This document shows positions 10,267-20,473 of a DNA stretch of 64,000 bases, in pieces. The position numbers and the translations under genes were made by a program. The notes beneath the pieces were generated by a model that had not been told where the DNA came from, searched no databases, and worked only from the letters and a program-made list of their open reading frames with translations. Within the stretch, counting starts at the first letter, position 1. Each line of letters opens with the position of its first letter. The stretch lies in contig NZ_SMLZ01000116.1 of the NCBI RefSeq assembly GCF_009711415.1, positions 127,000 through 190,999 on the forward strand, read 5' to 3'. This stretch comes from Roseibium denhamense. GTDB lineage: Bacteria > Pseudomonadota > Alphaproteobacteria > Rhizobiales > Stappiaceae.

Positions 10267-11004
10267 TCAATCACTGCCGGTTTTCCGGATCTTCTCCAGA
10301 TCCTCCGGGTTGACGATCTCGTCTTCCAGGAGCTCAGGGTAATGCGGGCTGACAAGGCCTGCCGAGATGACCAGCTTGGCAGCGTCTTCAACCCCCATGG
10401 ACAATTCGATGATGTCTTCCTTGGGAACAAATAGGAGAAAGCCGGAGGTCGGGTTCGGCGTTGTCGGGAGAAAGACGGACACCGTGGCCGACTTGTCCTT
10501 GAGCCGTTTGGCGACTTCGCCTTTTGTATCGGTGGAAATGAAGACAATTGCCCAGAGCCCGGGCCGGGGATACTCAATCAAGGCCGCGCGGGAGAAGCTG
10601 TTTCCGCGTTCATCAAGCACTGTCTCAAAAATCTGCTTCAAGCCACTGTAAAGATTACGAACAAGTGGCATACGTCCAACGAGGTTTTCCCCGAATGAAA
10701 TCAGGCTGCGGCCTAAAAAGTTTGCCGCGAGAAAACCGACAATCGTAAGAACTAGGATGGCGACAATCAAACCGAACCCGGGAACCGGAAACGGAAGATA
10801 AGTGTCCGGATTATATACCCTCGGCACAACTGGTTTGACCCAGCTGTCGACCCATTGAATGAATGTCCAGGTCAGCCACAGCGTGATCCCAATCGGACCC
10901 GTGATGACCAGTCCCGTGAGAAAGTAATTCCGCAGGCGGGTTGCCGCACCCGGCCTCTGGCCTATCTTATGGCCGTCGTCTGATTTATGCTTGTGCTTGG
11001 TCAT
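10267..11004 (-). CDS. DUF502 family membrane protein
   Basis: A 245-residue inner-membrane protein of the DUF502 family, whose function is not known. After a basic, His/Lys-rich N-terminus there are two membrane helices, at about residues 28-48 (YFLTGLVITGPIGITLWLTW) and 72-97 (VPGFGLIVAILVLTIVGFLAANF), then a soluble domain of about 140 residues with the family-typical LVGRMPLVRNLYSGLKQI and FVPKEDIIELSMGVEDA segments. It converges on recG with zero intergenic bases, so any shared terminator must lie inside one of the two genes. Alphaproteobacterial genomes often carry it beside recG. Confidence 0.85.
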   Translation of the reverse strand: MTKHKHKSDDGHKIGQRPGAATRLRNYFLTGLVITGPIGITLWLTWTFIQWVDSWVKPVVPRVYNPDTYLPFPVPGFGLIVAILVLTIVGFLAANFLGRSLISFGENLVGRMPLVRNLYSGLKQIFETVLDERGNSFSRAALIEYPRPGLWAIVFISTDTKGEVAKRLKDKSATVSVFLPTTPNPTSGFLLFVPKEDIIELSMGVEDAAKLVISAGLVSPHYPELLEDEIVNPEDLEKIRKTGSD

Positions 11005-11149
11005 GGGTGTAACCTGATCAAATCCTTATACAAGCTTGTGTGTGCATCGGCCCTGCCTATAGATAAGCCTATTTATCGCGGTGCGATATCCACCCAGTGA
11101 ATATTTTTTGGCGGCTTTCTCTCAAATTTGCCGGAATTGGAGGCAGTGT

Positions 11150-11521
11150 TTGCGGCGGACCACGTTTAAAGTGCTTGGAACCGGGTGCGTCGGGCTTGGC
11201 CTCATTGGAGCTTTTCTGCCTCTGTTGCCCAGCACGATATTTTTTATCCTGGCAGCCGCCTGCTTTGCCCGGTCCTCTCCCGCCCTTGAAAACCGAATCC
11301 TGGAACACCCGGTATTCGGCCCACCAGTTATTGCCTGGCGCGAATATGGGGCGATCCCGTTGCGGGCAAAACTGATCGCCTTGGCAGGTATGACGTTTGG
11401 GTATTCGGTTTTCTTCTGGATGAGCCGCCCTGATCCGTGGATCGCCGTTGCGGCCGCGGTCTTCATGCTGGGGTGCGCGGGGTATGTGGTCAGCCGCCCC
11501 TCGAGCCCGCCCAGCCTCTAA
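11150..11521 (+). CDS. DUF454 (YbaN-like) family membrane protein
   Basis: Small inner-membrane protein of the YbaN/DUF454 family, function unknown. The diagnostic core is GLIGAFLPLLPSTIFFILAA followed by CFARSSPALENRILEHPVFGP, then two more hydrophobic segments near the C-terminus. I prefer a TTG start at 11150 (123 residues) because GGAGG sits at 11139-11143, seven bases upstream, and the length then matches the family; a GTG at 11081 in the same frame would add 23 residues but has no ribosome-binding site. It is a single gene flanked by DUF502 (divergent) and a convergent acetyltransferase. Confidence 0.82.
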   Translation: MRRTTFKVLGTGCVGLGLIGAFLPLLPSTIFFILAAACFARSSPALENRILEHPVFGPPVIAWREYGAIPLRAKLIALAGMTFGYSVFFWMSRPDPWIAVAAAVFMLGCAGYVVSRPSSPPSL

Positions 11522-11547
11522 CACGCACTGGCAAAGCTGGCACGCTC

Positions 11548-11979
11548 CTAAGTGTCAGGGATGAGGCGCTTTCCGTAAGCCGCCGACGTTTCCTGCTCGT
11601 AACCCAGCGTGCGGTAAAAAGCTTGAACCGATTCGCTATCGCTGCGCACGAACAGATTAATCTTCGGACATCCAAGCGATGTCAGGTAATCTTCGCAATG
11701 GTTCATCAATTGCCGGCCGAGGCCTGATTTTTGCGCATCAGGGTCAACGGCCAGATAATAAACTGCGCCCCGGTGCCCGTCATATCCGGTCATGACAGTT
11801 CCGATCACCTTCGTCCCCTGCTCCAGGATGAACAGCCGGCTTAGCGGAACACTTAGACACCGGTCGATGTCCTTGTGCGGATCGTTCCAAGGGCGGATAA
11901 GGCCGCATTTTGTCCAAAGTCCGATCACCGCAGAACGGTGACCTTCCTCAAAAACGCCGATGATGGCCGGTTCTGTCAT
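11548..11979 (-). CDS. GNAT-family acetyltransferase (YpeA-like)
   Basis: Predicted N-acetyltransferase of 143 residues using acetyl-CoA; substrate unknown. It resembles the YpeA/RimI-like group: a start IIGVFEEGHRSAVIGLWTKCGL, the beta4 strand GAVYYLAVDPDAQ and the CoA-binding loop QKSGLGRQLM, then FYRTLGYEQE at the C-terminus. The chosen start at 11979 has GAGG overlapping the glmS stop codon and lies only four bases beyond it, so it is probably translated together with glmS. An in-frame codon at 12030 would overlap glmS and lacks support. Confidence 0.85.
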   Translation of the reverse strand: MTEPAIIGVFEEGHRSAVIGLWTKCGLIRPWNDPHKDIDRCLSVPLSRLFILEQGTKVIGTVMTGYDGHRGAVYYLAVDPDAQKSGLGRQLMNHCEDYLTSLGCPKINLFVRSDSESVQAFYRTLGYEQETSAAYGKRLIPDT

Positions 11980-11983
11980 GACC

Positions 11984-13810
11984 TCACTCGACAGTGACGG
12001 ATTTTGCCAGATTGCGCGGCTGATCCACATCTGTGCCCATGAAGACCGCCGTGTGATACGCGATCATTTGGACCGGAAGGGCATAGACAATCGGCGCGAC
12101 AATGTCCGACATCTCCGGAAGCACAACGACGGTTTCCGGCGAAGTTCCGCATTGGGCCGCCCCACGTTCATCTGTGATCAGGATGATACGGCCGCCGCGC
12201 GCGGCGACTTCCTGCATGTTGGAAACGGTCTTTTCGTAAATCGCGTCAAATGGTGCGATCACGACGACCGGAATGTTCTCATCAATAAGCGCAATTGGGC
12301 CGTGCTTGAGCTCACCTGCCGCATAGCCTTCCGCATGGATATAGGAAAGTTCCTTCAGCTTCAGCGCACCTTCCAAGGCAATTGGAAAACTGGTGTTGCG
12401 GCCAAGGTAAAGTGCATTCGTTGCTTTTGACAGTTGCTGCGACAGTTTCTGGATTTCGACCTCGTTGCTGAGGGCCTTCAGGGTCAATGTCGGCAGTTCT
12501 GTTAGCTCTGAAACGAGCTTTGCCTCCTCCTCAAAGGTCAAGGTGCCGCGCTCCCGGCCTGCTTGCAGCGCCAGTGCCGCAAGAACGGCCAACTGACAAG
12601 TGAAAGCCTTTGTCGATGCGACCCCGACCTCGGGCCCGGCAATGGTCGGGAAAATGACATCGGATTCCCTGGCAATTGTGCTTTCAGGCACGTTTACAAT
12701 CGCCCCGATCGAAGCCCCCTGGGACTTGCAGTACCTAAGGGAAGCTAGTGTGTCCGCCGTCTCACCTGACTGGGAAATGAACAGGGCGCTGTCGGCAGAA
12801 CTGAGCGGTGTCTCCCGGTACCGGAATTCGCTGGCAATATCGATGTCGACCGGAAGGCGCGCATACTTTTCGAACCAGTATTTTCCAACGAGACCCGCAA
12901 GATAGGCCGTGCCGCAAGCCGTAATAACCAGGCGGGAGAGATCCTTGAACCGGAGTTGTTCAGAGCCCGCCACATTGGCCTTGTTTTGCGTGTAGTCGAC
13001 ATATTGCGACAGCGTATGTCCGAGCACTTCGGGCTGCTCATGAATTTCCTTGGCCATGAAGTGCTTGTAATTGCCCTTGTCCATCAGCGCGGCGTTCACG
13101 GTGGACTTCGCTTCAGGTCTTGAGACTGGTTTGTTGTCTTTGTCGAAGACCTGATGGCTCGTCCGGGTCATGACAACCCAATCGCCTTCTTCCAGGTAGG
13201 TGATCCGGTCGGTGAAGGGCGACAGGGCAATTGCATCAGACCCTAGATACATTTCGCCTGTCCCATGACCCACCGCCAGTGGCGAACCTTTGCGGGCACC
13301 GATCAGCAGATCGTTTTGGCCAGCAAACATCATGGCGAGGGCGAAGGCCCCTTTCAGGCGCGGCAAGACGTTCGCAACGGCATCTTGCGGGGACAGACCG
13401 TCCGCCAAACCTGTGTTGATCAGATGGGCGACGACTTCTGTATCCGTCTCAGTGTCCAGAATCGCGCCCGATGCAGAGATTTCTTCGCGGAGCTCGAGAT
13501 AGTTCTCGATGATGCCGTTGTGAACGAGTGCGACCTTCCCGGCCTGGTGCGGATGGGCATTGTTAACGGTTGGGGCTCCGTGCGTTGCCCATCTTGTGTG
13601 GCCAATTCCGGTTACCCCCTCGAGCGGTGCCTGCTCCAGCGCTGTTTCCAGATTGCGGAGCTTCCCCGCAGCGCGGCGCCGGACGATTTGACCTTCGATC
13701 AGTGTTGCGACGCCAGCGGAATCATATCCGCGGTACTCTAGGCGTTTCAATGAATCGACCAAACGCCCTGCCGCAGGCTCACCGCCCAAAATACCGACAA
13801 TCCCACACAT
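11984..13810 (-). CDS. glmS: glutamine-fructose-6-phosphate aminotransferase (isomerizing)
   Basis: First committed enzyme of amino-sugar synthesis: fructose-6-phosphate plus glutamine gives glucosamine-6-phosphate. The start is set at 13810 so that the protein begins MCGIVGILGG, placing the catalytic cysteine at residue 2 as required for the N-terminal amidotransferase; AAGGGA lies upstream. Length is 608 residues. GHTRWATHG and the acceptor HNGIIENY belong to the glutaminase domain. Two SIS domains follow (TACGTAYLAGLVGK, SQSGETADTLASL), ending RNLAKSVTVE as in the family. It is downstream of glmU on the same strand, giving a two-step route towards UDP-GlcNAc. Confidence 0.98.
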   Translation of the reverse strand: MCGIVGILGGEPAAGRLVDSLKRLEYRGYDSAGVATLIEGQIVRRRAAGKLRNLETALEQAPLEGVTGIGHTRWATHGAPTVNNAHPHQAGKVALVHNGIIENYLELREEISASGAILDTETDTEVVAHLINTGLADGLSPQDAVANVLPRLKGAFALAMMFAGQNDLLIGARKGSPLAVGHGTGEMYLGSDAIALSPFTDRITYLEEGDWVVMTRTSHQVFDKDNKPVSRPEAKSTVNAALMDKGNYKHFMAKEIHEQPEVLGHTLSQYVDYTQNKANVAGSEQLRFKDLSRLVITACGTAYLAGLVGKYWFEKYARLPVDIDIASEFRYRETPLSSADSALFISQSGETADTLASLRYCKSQGASIGAIVNVPESTIARESDVIFPTIAGPEVGVASTKAFTCQLAVLAALALQAGRERGTLTFEEEAKLVSELTELPTLTLKALSNEVEIQKLSQQLSKATNALYLGRNTSFPIALEGALKLKELSYIHAEGYAAGELKHGPIALIDENIPVVVIAPFDAIYEKTVSNMQEVAARGGRIILITDERGAAQCGTSPETVVVLPEMSDIVAPIVYALPVQMIAYHTAVFMGTDVDQPRNLAKSVTVE

Positions 13811-13927
13811 ACTGTTATCCCTTAAATCCCATACTAATTTGCCGTCCTGCTTAGACGAGGCTTGGGAGATAGATGAAATCAAACCCTGTTTCAGATCGTG
13901 ACAGGCGTCTGAACCAATTGATTGAAT

Positions 13928-15283
13928 TTATGATTTTTTGTCTTTGGCGGCTTTGAGGCGCGCGCGCAGCTCTTTTGCCCGGCCCTCTTTCACACTCTGG
14001 CGGCTGCGTCCGAATGCCATTGCATCCTCCGGCACCGTGTCCGTGATTGTACTTCCGGCCGCAACAAAAGCACCGGCGTCCAAGCGGACGGGGGCAACCA
14101 GCGTTGAGTTGGATCCGACAAAACAGCTCTCGCCGATATCGGTACGATGTTTCAAGAAGCCATCATAGTTACAGGTAATTGTTCCTGCGCCGATATTGCT
14201 CTTGGAACCGACACTTGCGTCTCCGATGTAACTCAGGTGGTTCGCTTTTGCGCCGTGGCCCATTGTGGTGTTCTTGACTTCCACGAAGTTGCCAACCCGA
14301 GTGTCAGCGCCGAGCACCGTTCCAGGCCGTAAACGCGCATAGGGGCCAACAACGCTGCCCGCCCCGACCACAGCTCCCTCAAGATGGGAGAATGCGCGAA
14401 TTCGAGCGCCGCTTTTCACGGTTACTCCCGGCCCGAATACGACATTCTGCTCCACCACCACATCAGGCTCGATTTCGGTGTCGTGCGCAAAAAACACCGT
14501 TTCCGGTGCAAGAAGCGTCACGCCAATATCAAGAATGTTCTCCCGTCTGCGTTGCTGGAAAACTGCTTCGCAAGTGGCCAATTGCGTGCGAGTGTTGATG
14601 CCTTGGGTTTCTGCTTCAGTGCCCATCACAGCTGTGACATTCAAGCCATGCGCGTTTGCAATCTCAACAGCATCGGTCAGGTAATACTCACCCTTTGCGT
14701 TGCTGTTGCCGATGGCCTCAAGCAGAGAGAGTGCCTTTTCGCCGGAAAAGCCCATTATTCCGGAGTTGCAAGCCGTAATGTTCCGCTCGGTTTCCGAAGC
14801 ATCCTTTTCCTCCCGGATCGCCTGCAGTCCGTTGTCTGACAGGATCAAGCGTCCATACCCGTGAGGATTGGAAGTTTCAAAGCCCAGCACGACAACATCA
14901 GCCCCATTTGCCAGTGCGTCCCTTACCCGTGAGATCGTTTCCGGTGTCACCAGCGGTGTATCTCCGAACAGCACAAGGACGTCGTCTGCAGGCTGCTCCA
15001 GGCTCGACTTGGCGGCCAGAGCTGCATGCGCGGTTCCGAGCCGGTCCGTCTGGACATAACAGTTGACCGATGGGGTGATCTCCCGAACAAGCGCTTCAAG
15101 GTCCGGCATCTGCGGTCCGACAACAACGGATATGCGTTCGGATCCCGCTTGTGCAAGCGCCTTTAGAACGTGGCCAACCAGCGGTAAACCTGCAATTTCA
15201 TGCATGACCTTTGGTAGATCGGATTTCATACGGGTGCCAAGTCCGGCAGCAAGAACAATCGAATGGCAAGTACGCGTTGTCAT
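13928..15283 (-). CDS. glmU: bifunctional UDP-N-acetylglucosamine pyrophosphorylase / glucosamine-1-phosphate N-acetyltransferase
   Basis: Last two steps of UDP-GlcNAc synthesis. The N-terminal half is a nucleotidyltransferase (LAAGLGTRMKSDLPKVMHEI near residue 10, GDTPLVTPE near 100). The C-terminal half is a left-handed beta helix with the acetyl-CoA site (FVEVKNTTMGHGAKANHLSY, then GDASVGSKSNIGAGTITCNY). I start at 15283 (451 residues), the usual length; the longer frame to 15385 would add a tail with no homology. It feeds peptidoglycan, lipid A and possibly the sugar dehydrogenase at 20474. A gap of 117 bases separates it from glmS. Confidence 0.98.
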   Translation of the reverse strand: MTTRTCHSIVLAAGLGTRMKSDLPKVMHEIAGLPLVGHVLKALAQAGSERISVVVGPQMPDLEALVREITPSVNCYVQTDRLGTAHAALAAKSSLEQPADDVLVLFGDTPLVTPETISRVRDALANGADVVVLGFETSNPHGYGRLILSDNGLQAIREEKDASETERNITACNSGIMGFSGEKALSLLEAIGNSNAKGEYYLTDAVEIANAHGLNVTAVMGTEAETQGINTRTQLATCEAVFQQRRRENILDIGVTLLAPETVFFAHDTEIEPDVVVEQNVVFGPGVTVKSGARIRAFSHLEGAVVGAGSVVGPYARLRPGTVLGADTRVGNFVEVKNTTMGHGAKANHLSYIGDASVGSKSNIGAGTITCNYDGFLKHRTDIGESCFVGSNSTLVAPVRLDAGAFVAAGSTITDTVPEDAMAFGRSRQSVKEGRAKELRARLKAAKDKKS

Positions 15284-15460
15284 GAAGTGTTGGTACCTTT
15301 TGCGGCCAATCCAGTGGGCGTTAGTCGGCGCTCTATATGCCCCGATCCACAGAAGTTTGGAAGAACTCTTCGCAGCCTTGCCCACGTTTCCATTTCATTA
15401 ACCATAATTAACGACAAATGACCTATCTTCGTTGAGATTCGTTCCAGACCGCAGGATTCG

Positions 15461-16690
15461 GTGGTGCAGCCGCAAGCGAGAAAAACAGTGCGGGAAACTG
15501 TCCAGGAAACCTTCACGCCCATGCGTGTTGGGGTTTTATCGTGGGCGTTCGCTGCGGTTTTGATGGCAACAATAGGACTTGCGTCCTTCAAATTTGCTTC
15601 CGGACATGCGCGCATACCGTCCACAGAAGTCGCGAGTATAACGCTGCCGCCCCCTGGGGATATTGAGACGACGGCATCCACGCCAGTTGCCGGACGTTTG
15701 CCCATCGAGGTCATGCGCGTACCTGGCGGGGCCGGCCAGACTGCCGATCCGGTCAGCCTTGCGCATATCGAAGTGCTGCAAAAGGAAATCATCGGGCTCC
15801 GCCGGCGGTTGAGTGCTTTGTCGGAGCAAAACATCGCCTATTCACGCCGCATTGCGGCATTGGAAAAGAAGACAAGTGTCATTGAGGCACCGACTTCTGC
15901 GGCAGATGCAGTTGGATCCGCTGATGATATTTCAGCAGCCAATCCTTCAGAGCGCGCACTATTGGCTGCAAACAATGGTGCCCGGCCAATGGTGCCGGTT
16001 GCCAAGCCGGGCCCTGTGGAGCTTTTGGTCTCTGAGAGTGGCCTGGATCAAGTTGCTCCCGCCCCTGCTAGCGGGGCGCGGCAGGAGCCGCTCGCCGAAA
16101 TAAATTCGGCTGATGGACGGAGAGTGCCGCGGACCATCAATCTCAACAGGACGTTGGAAACCCAACCTGCTCCTTCCGTAGACCTCCCGACCTACTTCAC
16201 CGATCCGGTGCGCGTTGTCGAGTTGCCGCAAACGTCTGAACCGCCAGAAACCACGGCATCGATCAATCCCGAGGCGCGGTTTGAACCGGCGCCAGTCAAC
16301 GCGCCTTCGGGCGGGCTTGCGCCAGATGAGCTGATTGTATCTCCGTCAGGCGCGTCTGGCCGGTTCCGTAGCAGTGGCGGCGAAAGCCTTCTTAAGCGAA
16401 GCGATTTCGGGGCGCTTGTCGGGTACTATTCCTCGACTGCAGCTGCGGCCCAAGCTTGGGCCACCATCAAGGATCAGAACGAAGAACGCATGCGCGATCT
16501 TCGACCGTTGCTATTTGAGAGCTCAGAAAAGCCGGGGACCGTTTCCCTATTGATCGGACCGTTCGGAAATGCGGCGGATGCATCCGTTGCCTGTTTCCGG
16601 CTGCTGGAGGTCACGGACCTGTGCCATCCCGCAATTTACTCCGGGGATCCGTTGATCGCAGCAGCGCAGTTTCCCGAGACAAACCTTTAA
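15461..16690 (+). CDS. membrane-anchored protein with C-terminal SPOR-like domain
   Basis: A 409-residue protein that I do not recognise by name. A short cytoplasmic N-terminus is followed by one membrane helix (about residues 24-45, GVLSWAFAAVLMATIGLASF), a coiled-coil stretch (about 104-140, HIEVLQKEIIGLRRRLSALS), a long Pro/Ala-rich low-complexity linker, and a C-terminal domain of about 80 residues (FGALVGYYSSTAAAAQAW, VSLLIGPFGNAADASVACF) that fits the peptidoglycan-binding SPOR fold with its conserved GPF turn. This suggests a periplasmic cell-envelope role, perhaps in division. The start is GTG at 15461, with AGGA upstream. It is divergent from glmU. Confidence 0.6.
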   Translation: MVQPQARKTVRETVQETFTPMRVGVLSWAFAAVLMATIGLASFKFASGHARIPSTEVASITLPPPGDIETTASTPVAGRLPIEVMRVPGGAGQTADPVSLAHIEVLQKEIIGLRRRLSALSEQNIAYSRRIAALEKKTSVIEAPTSAADAVGSADDISAANPSERALLAANNGARPMVPVAKPGPVELLVSESGLDQVAPAPASGARQEPLAEINSADGRRVPRTINLNRTLETQPAPSVDLPTYFTDPVRVVELPQTSEPPETTASINPEARFEPAPVNAPSGGLAPDELIVSPSGASGRFRSSGGESLLKRSDFGALVGYYSSTAAAAQAWATIKDQNEERMRDLRPLLFESSEKPGTVSLLIGPFGNAADASVACFRLLEVTDLCHPAIYSGDPLIAAAQFPETNL

Positions 16691-16714
16691 AGACGATCCT
16701 GTTTTCAACAAAAT

Positions 16715-16746
16715 AACCCCGCAAACCTTGGAGGTTGCGGGGTTTT
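16715..16746. terminator. bidirectional intrinsic terminator between the SPOR-like gene and eno
   Basis: A perfect 10-base-pair stem pairs 16715-16724 (AACCCCGCAA) with 16735-16744 (TTGCGGGGTT), extended by three more pairs across a one-base bulge, with a three-base loop. TTTT follows on the plus strand at 16743-16746 and the minus strand reads into TTATTTTG. It sits between two convergent genes and can serve both. Confidence 0.85.
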
Positions 16747-16768
16747 CTTGGTCTGCCGTTTGGAAAGG

Positions 16769-18151
<1,383 letters not shown>

Positions 18152-18172
18152 CTAGCCGCGGCAAAGGTCAGT

Positions 18173-19024
18173 TTAGGCGCCGGATGCTCCGGCGGATTTT
18201 GTAATCTGATCGAGGCTTTGCAGGTGCCGGAGCAAACCCCCAAGGTCTTTTAGCGGGATCATATTCGGCCCGTCAGAGGACGTGGTGTTGTCCGGGTCTG
18301 GATGCGTTTCCATGAACAGGCCACCAATACCAACCGCAACGGCGGCCTTGGCAAGGACTGAGACCATGCGCCGGTCACCGCCGGACGATGTTCCAAGCCC
18401 GCCCGGCTGCTGCACCGAGTGCGTAGCATCGAACACCACCGGGGCTCCGGTTTCAGCCATGATTGGAAGAGAGCGCATATCGCTCACCAGTGTGTTGTAA
18501 CCAAAACTCGCACCACGCTCCGTGAGAAGGACGTTGGGATTTCCTGATTCAACGATTTTTCCAAGGACATTTTTCATGTCCCATGGGGCCAGAAATTGCC
18601 CCTTTTTGACGTTGATCACGGCACCGGTATTCGCGGCCGCAACCAGCAAGTCGGTCTGCCGGCACAGGAACGCAGGGATTTGCAACACATCAACTGCTTC
18701 GGCAACCGGGCCACATTGATCAGCCGAATGGATGTCGGTCAGCGTCGGCATGCCATATTTTTCACGGATTTCCGCGAAGACCGGCAAAGCTTCTTTGAGG
18801 CCAACGCCGCGGGTCGCCGAGATGGATGTCCGGTTGGCCTTGTCAAAGGATGCCTTGAAAACCGTTGCTATGCCAAGTTTCCCGGTGATTTCCTTGATTG
18901 CTGCCGCGCACTCCAAGGCATGGTCACGGCTTTCCATCTGACATGGTCCTGCGATCAGGCTGAAGGCCGCATTATTGTCGAACGTCACATTGCCGACCGA
19001 TACCGAGCGATTTGCGCTTGTCAT
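18173..19024 (-). CDS. kdsA: 3-deoxy-8-phosphooctulonate synthase (Kdo-8-phosphate synthase)
   Basis: Condenses arabinose-5-phosphate with phosphoenolpyruvate to Kdo-8-phosphate for lipopolysaccharide core. Conserved segments include [60 protein letters not shown] split across two strands, [14 protein letters not shown], and [14 protein letters not shown] start at 19024 (283 residues, family length) where AAAGG precedes the ATG; the open frame continues to 19141 without homology. It is followed by eno and divergent from galU. Confidence 0.97.
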   Translation of the reverse strand: MTSANRSVSVGNVTFDNNAAFSLIAGPCQMESRDHALECAAAIKEITGKLGIATVFKASFDKANRTSISATRGVGLKEALPVFAEIREKYGMPTLTDIHSADQCGPVAEAVDVLQIPAFLCRQTDLLVAAANTGAVINVKKGQFLAPWDMKNVLGKIVESGNPNVLLTERGASFGYNTLVSDMRSLPIMAETGAPVVFDATHSVQQPGGLGTSSGGDRRMVSVLAKAAVAVGIGGLFMETHPDPDNTTSSDGPNMIPLKDLGGLLRHLQSLDQITKSAGASGA

Positions 19025-19380
19025 TGTGTGCCTTTGAAAACTGGTGACAGAGCTTTGCGCCCGTTCACTCCTTGCCATCTTCGCGTGTTCCATATCCTTC
19101 TTTTTGGCGAGCCGCAACCAGTTGCGGCGGATGAGCGGCACCAGAATCTAATCGATTTAATCCGATAGATGTTCTCTGCTATCCGAAATTTGGTGGTGAT
19201 AGACTTTGCTTCCGGAGGGCGGTGTGAATTGCGGAAAATCGCGGCTAACGCCTTGCCCAATCCAGCTTAAACCGTTACGGCGCGGCTATGGGCCCTGAAA
19301 GGGCCGATATTGTATCAAGGGTTCGGTATCGCTATCTTCTGGGCGATTTGATCCGACGGAAAAAAGAAAGACGACATCAA
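19025..19380. promoter_or_regulatory. divergent intergenic region kdsA/galU
   Basis: With the start codons preferred here, 356 bases separate the divergent genes kdsA and galU and should contain both promoters. It includes AT-rich tracts around 19145-19200 and a short GGCCC/GGGCC hairpin near 19290-19306. I see no convincing extra gene and cannot place a promoter with certainty. Confidence 0.4.
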
Positions 19381-20274
19381 ATGAGCAAACCCATCCGGAA
19401 GGCCGTTTTGCCAGTCGCAGGGCTTGGGACGCGTTTTCTTCCCGCGACCAAAGCCGTTCCGAAGGAAATGCTGACGATCGTTGACCGTCCGATCATTCAA
19501 TATGTTGTCGACGAGGCTCGTGCCGCCGGCATTGAGCATATCGCCTTCGTCACCGGCCGGAACAAACATGTTATCGAAGATCATTTCGATATGGCCTACG
19601 AGCTGGAGGATACGCTGAAGTCGCGCAACAAGACGGCCGCGCTGGAGCTCCTTGAAGCGCACAGGCCAAAGCCAGGCTCCACCAGCTTTACGCGGCAGCA
19701 GGCCCCGCTCGGACTTGGCCATGCAATCTGGTGCGCACGCGATATTATCGGCGACGAACCCTTTGCGATCCTGTTGCCGGACGTGATCATCAAATCGCAA
19801 GTCAGCTGCCTGAAGCAGATGGTCGATCTCTATGACCGGACCGGTGGAAATATCATCGCCGTGGAAGAAGTGCCTGAAGACCAGACACACCAATACGGGA
19901 TTGTGGAGCTTGCGGACACGATTAACGAATCCGCCAGCCGGATTTCGAACATGGTCGAAAAGCCTGCCCCCGGCACGGCGCCATCCAATCTCATGATTAC
20001 CGGCCGCTACATTCTTCAGCCGGAAATCTTCCAGCTTCTGGAAAACCAGGGGAAAGGGGCCGGCGGCGAGATCCAGCTGACGGACAGCATGTTGTCCTTG
20101 ATGCAGGATCAGGCGTTCTCGTCCTTGAAGTTTGAAGGGCGGAGCTATGATTGTGGAAGCAAGGCCGGTTTTTTGAGCGCCAATATCGCCTTCGGACTTG
20201 ATGATCCAAAGCTGGCCAGCGAACTGGTGCCGTTCATGGAAGAGATGCTTCAGCAGCCGCTAGCAGCCGAATAG
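19381..20274 (+). CDS. galU: UTP-glucose-1-phosphate uridylyltransferase
   Basis: Makes UDP-glucose from UTP and glucose-1-phosphate. The protein begins [19 protein letters not shown] and continues [20 protein letters not shown], the nucleotide-binding signature of GalU, followed by [46 protein letters not shown] (two pieces) and the C-terminal [14 protein letters not shown]. Length from 19381 is 297 residues, the usual size; an in-frame extension back to 19288 is not supported. A UDP-sugar dehydrogenase follows on the same strand, but about 200 structured bases separate them. Confidence 0.96.
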   Translation: MSKPIRKAVLPVAGLGTRFLPATKAVPKEMLTIVDRPIIQYVVDEARAAGIEHIAFVTGRNKHVIEDHFDMAYELEDTLKSRNKTAALELLEAHRPKPGSTSFTRQQAPLGLGHAIWCARDIIGDEPFAILLPDVIIKSQVSCLKQMVDLYDRTGGNIIAVEEVPEDQTHQYGIVELADTINESASRISNMVEKPAPGTAPSNLMITGRYILQPEIFQLLENQGKGAGGEIQLTDSMLSLMQDQAFSSLKFEGRSYDCGSKAGFLSANIAFGLDDPKLASELVPFMEEMLQQPLAAE

Positions 20275-20294
20275 CCTAGACCAGCGGCCGATAA

Positions 20295-20429
20295 GGCGGA
20301 CCCGACATACCGCCCTAAGCGGACCGACTAGGGATTGATGAAGCATATTCGGGTGTTGCTGACAAAACGCCCGATGCTCCAGGAACTAAACTTCGGGCTT
20401 GATCCTCTAGGCCGAGACCCTTTAGGAGT
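20295..20429 (+). promoter_or_regulatory. candidate structured leader or small RNA with alternative hairpins
   Basis: Between galU and the next gene, several inverted repeats follow one another: GGCGG 20295-20299 with CCGCC 20310-20314; CCCTA 20313-20317 with TAGGG 20329-20333; TCGGGTGTT 20349-20357 with AACGCCCGA 20366-20374; and TCGGGC 20393-20398, which can pair with the same GCCCGA 20369-20374. The last two pairings exclude each other, as in an attenuator. The block ends in the terminator at 20430-20463. It may be the leader of the downstream gene or a separate small RNA; I do not recognise a known family. Confidence 0.4.
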
Positions 20430-20463
20430 GACCGTGCTGGCGCCCGCCAGTGCGGTCTTTTTT
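20430..20463 (+). terminator. intrinsic terminator 10 bases before a start codon
   Basis: Stem 20430-20442 with 20445-20457 (GACCGTGCTGGCG with CGCCAGTGCGGTC, two G-U pairs in RNA), closed by a very tight loop, followed by six T at 20458-20463. This is a strong intrinsic terminator on the plus strand. The ATG of the next gene is at 20474, so either it ends galU/the small RNA, or it acts as an attenuator for the dehydrogenase. Confidence 0.75.
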
Positions 20464-20473
20464 CCGGTTTGAC

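Noticed and set aside
20450-20473. GTG start at 20450 for the nucleotide-sugar dehydrogenase
   Set aside because: It lies inside the terminator stem and would add residues MRSFFRFD absent from the family; ATG at 20474 fits better.
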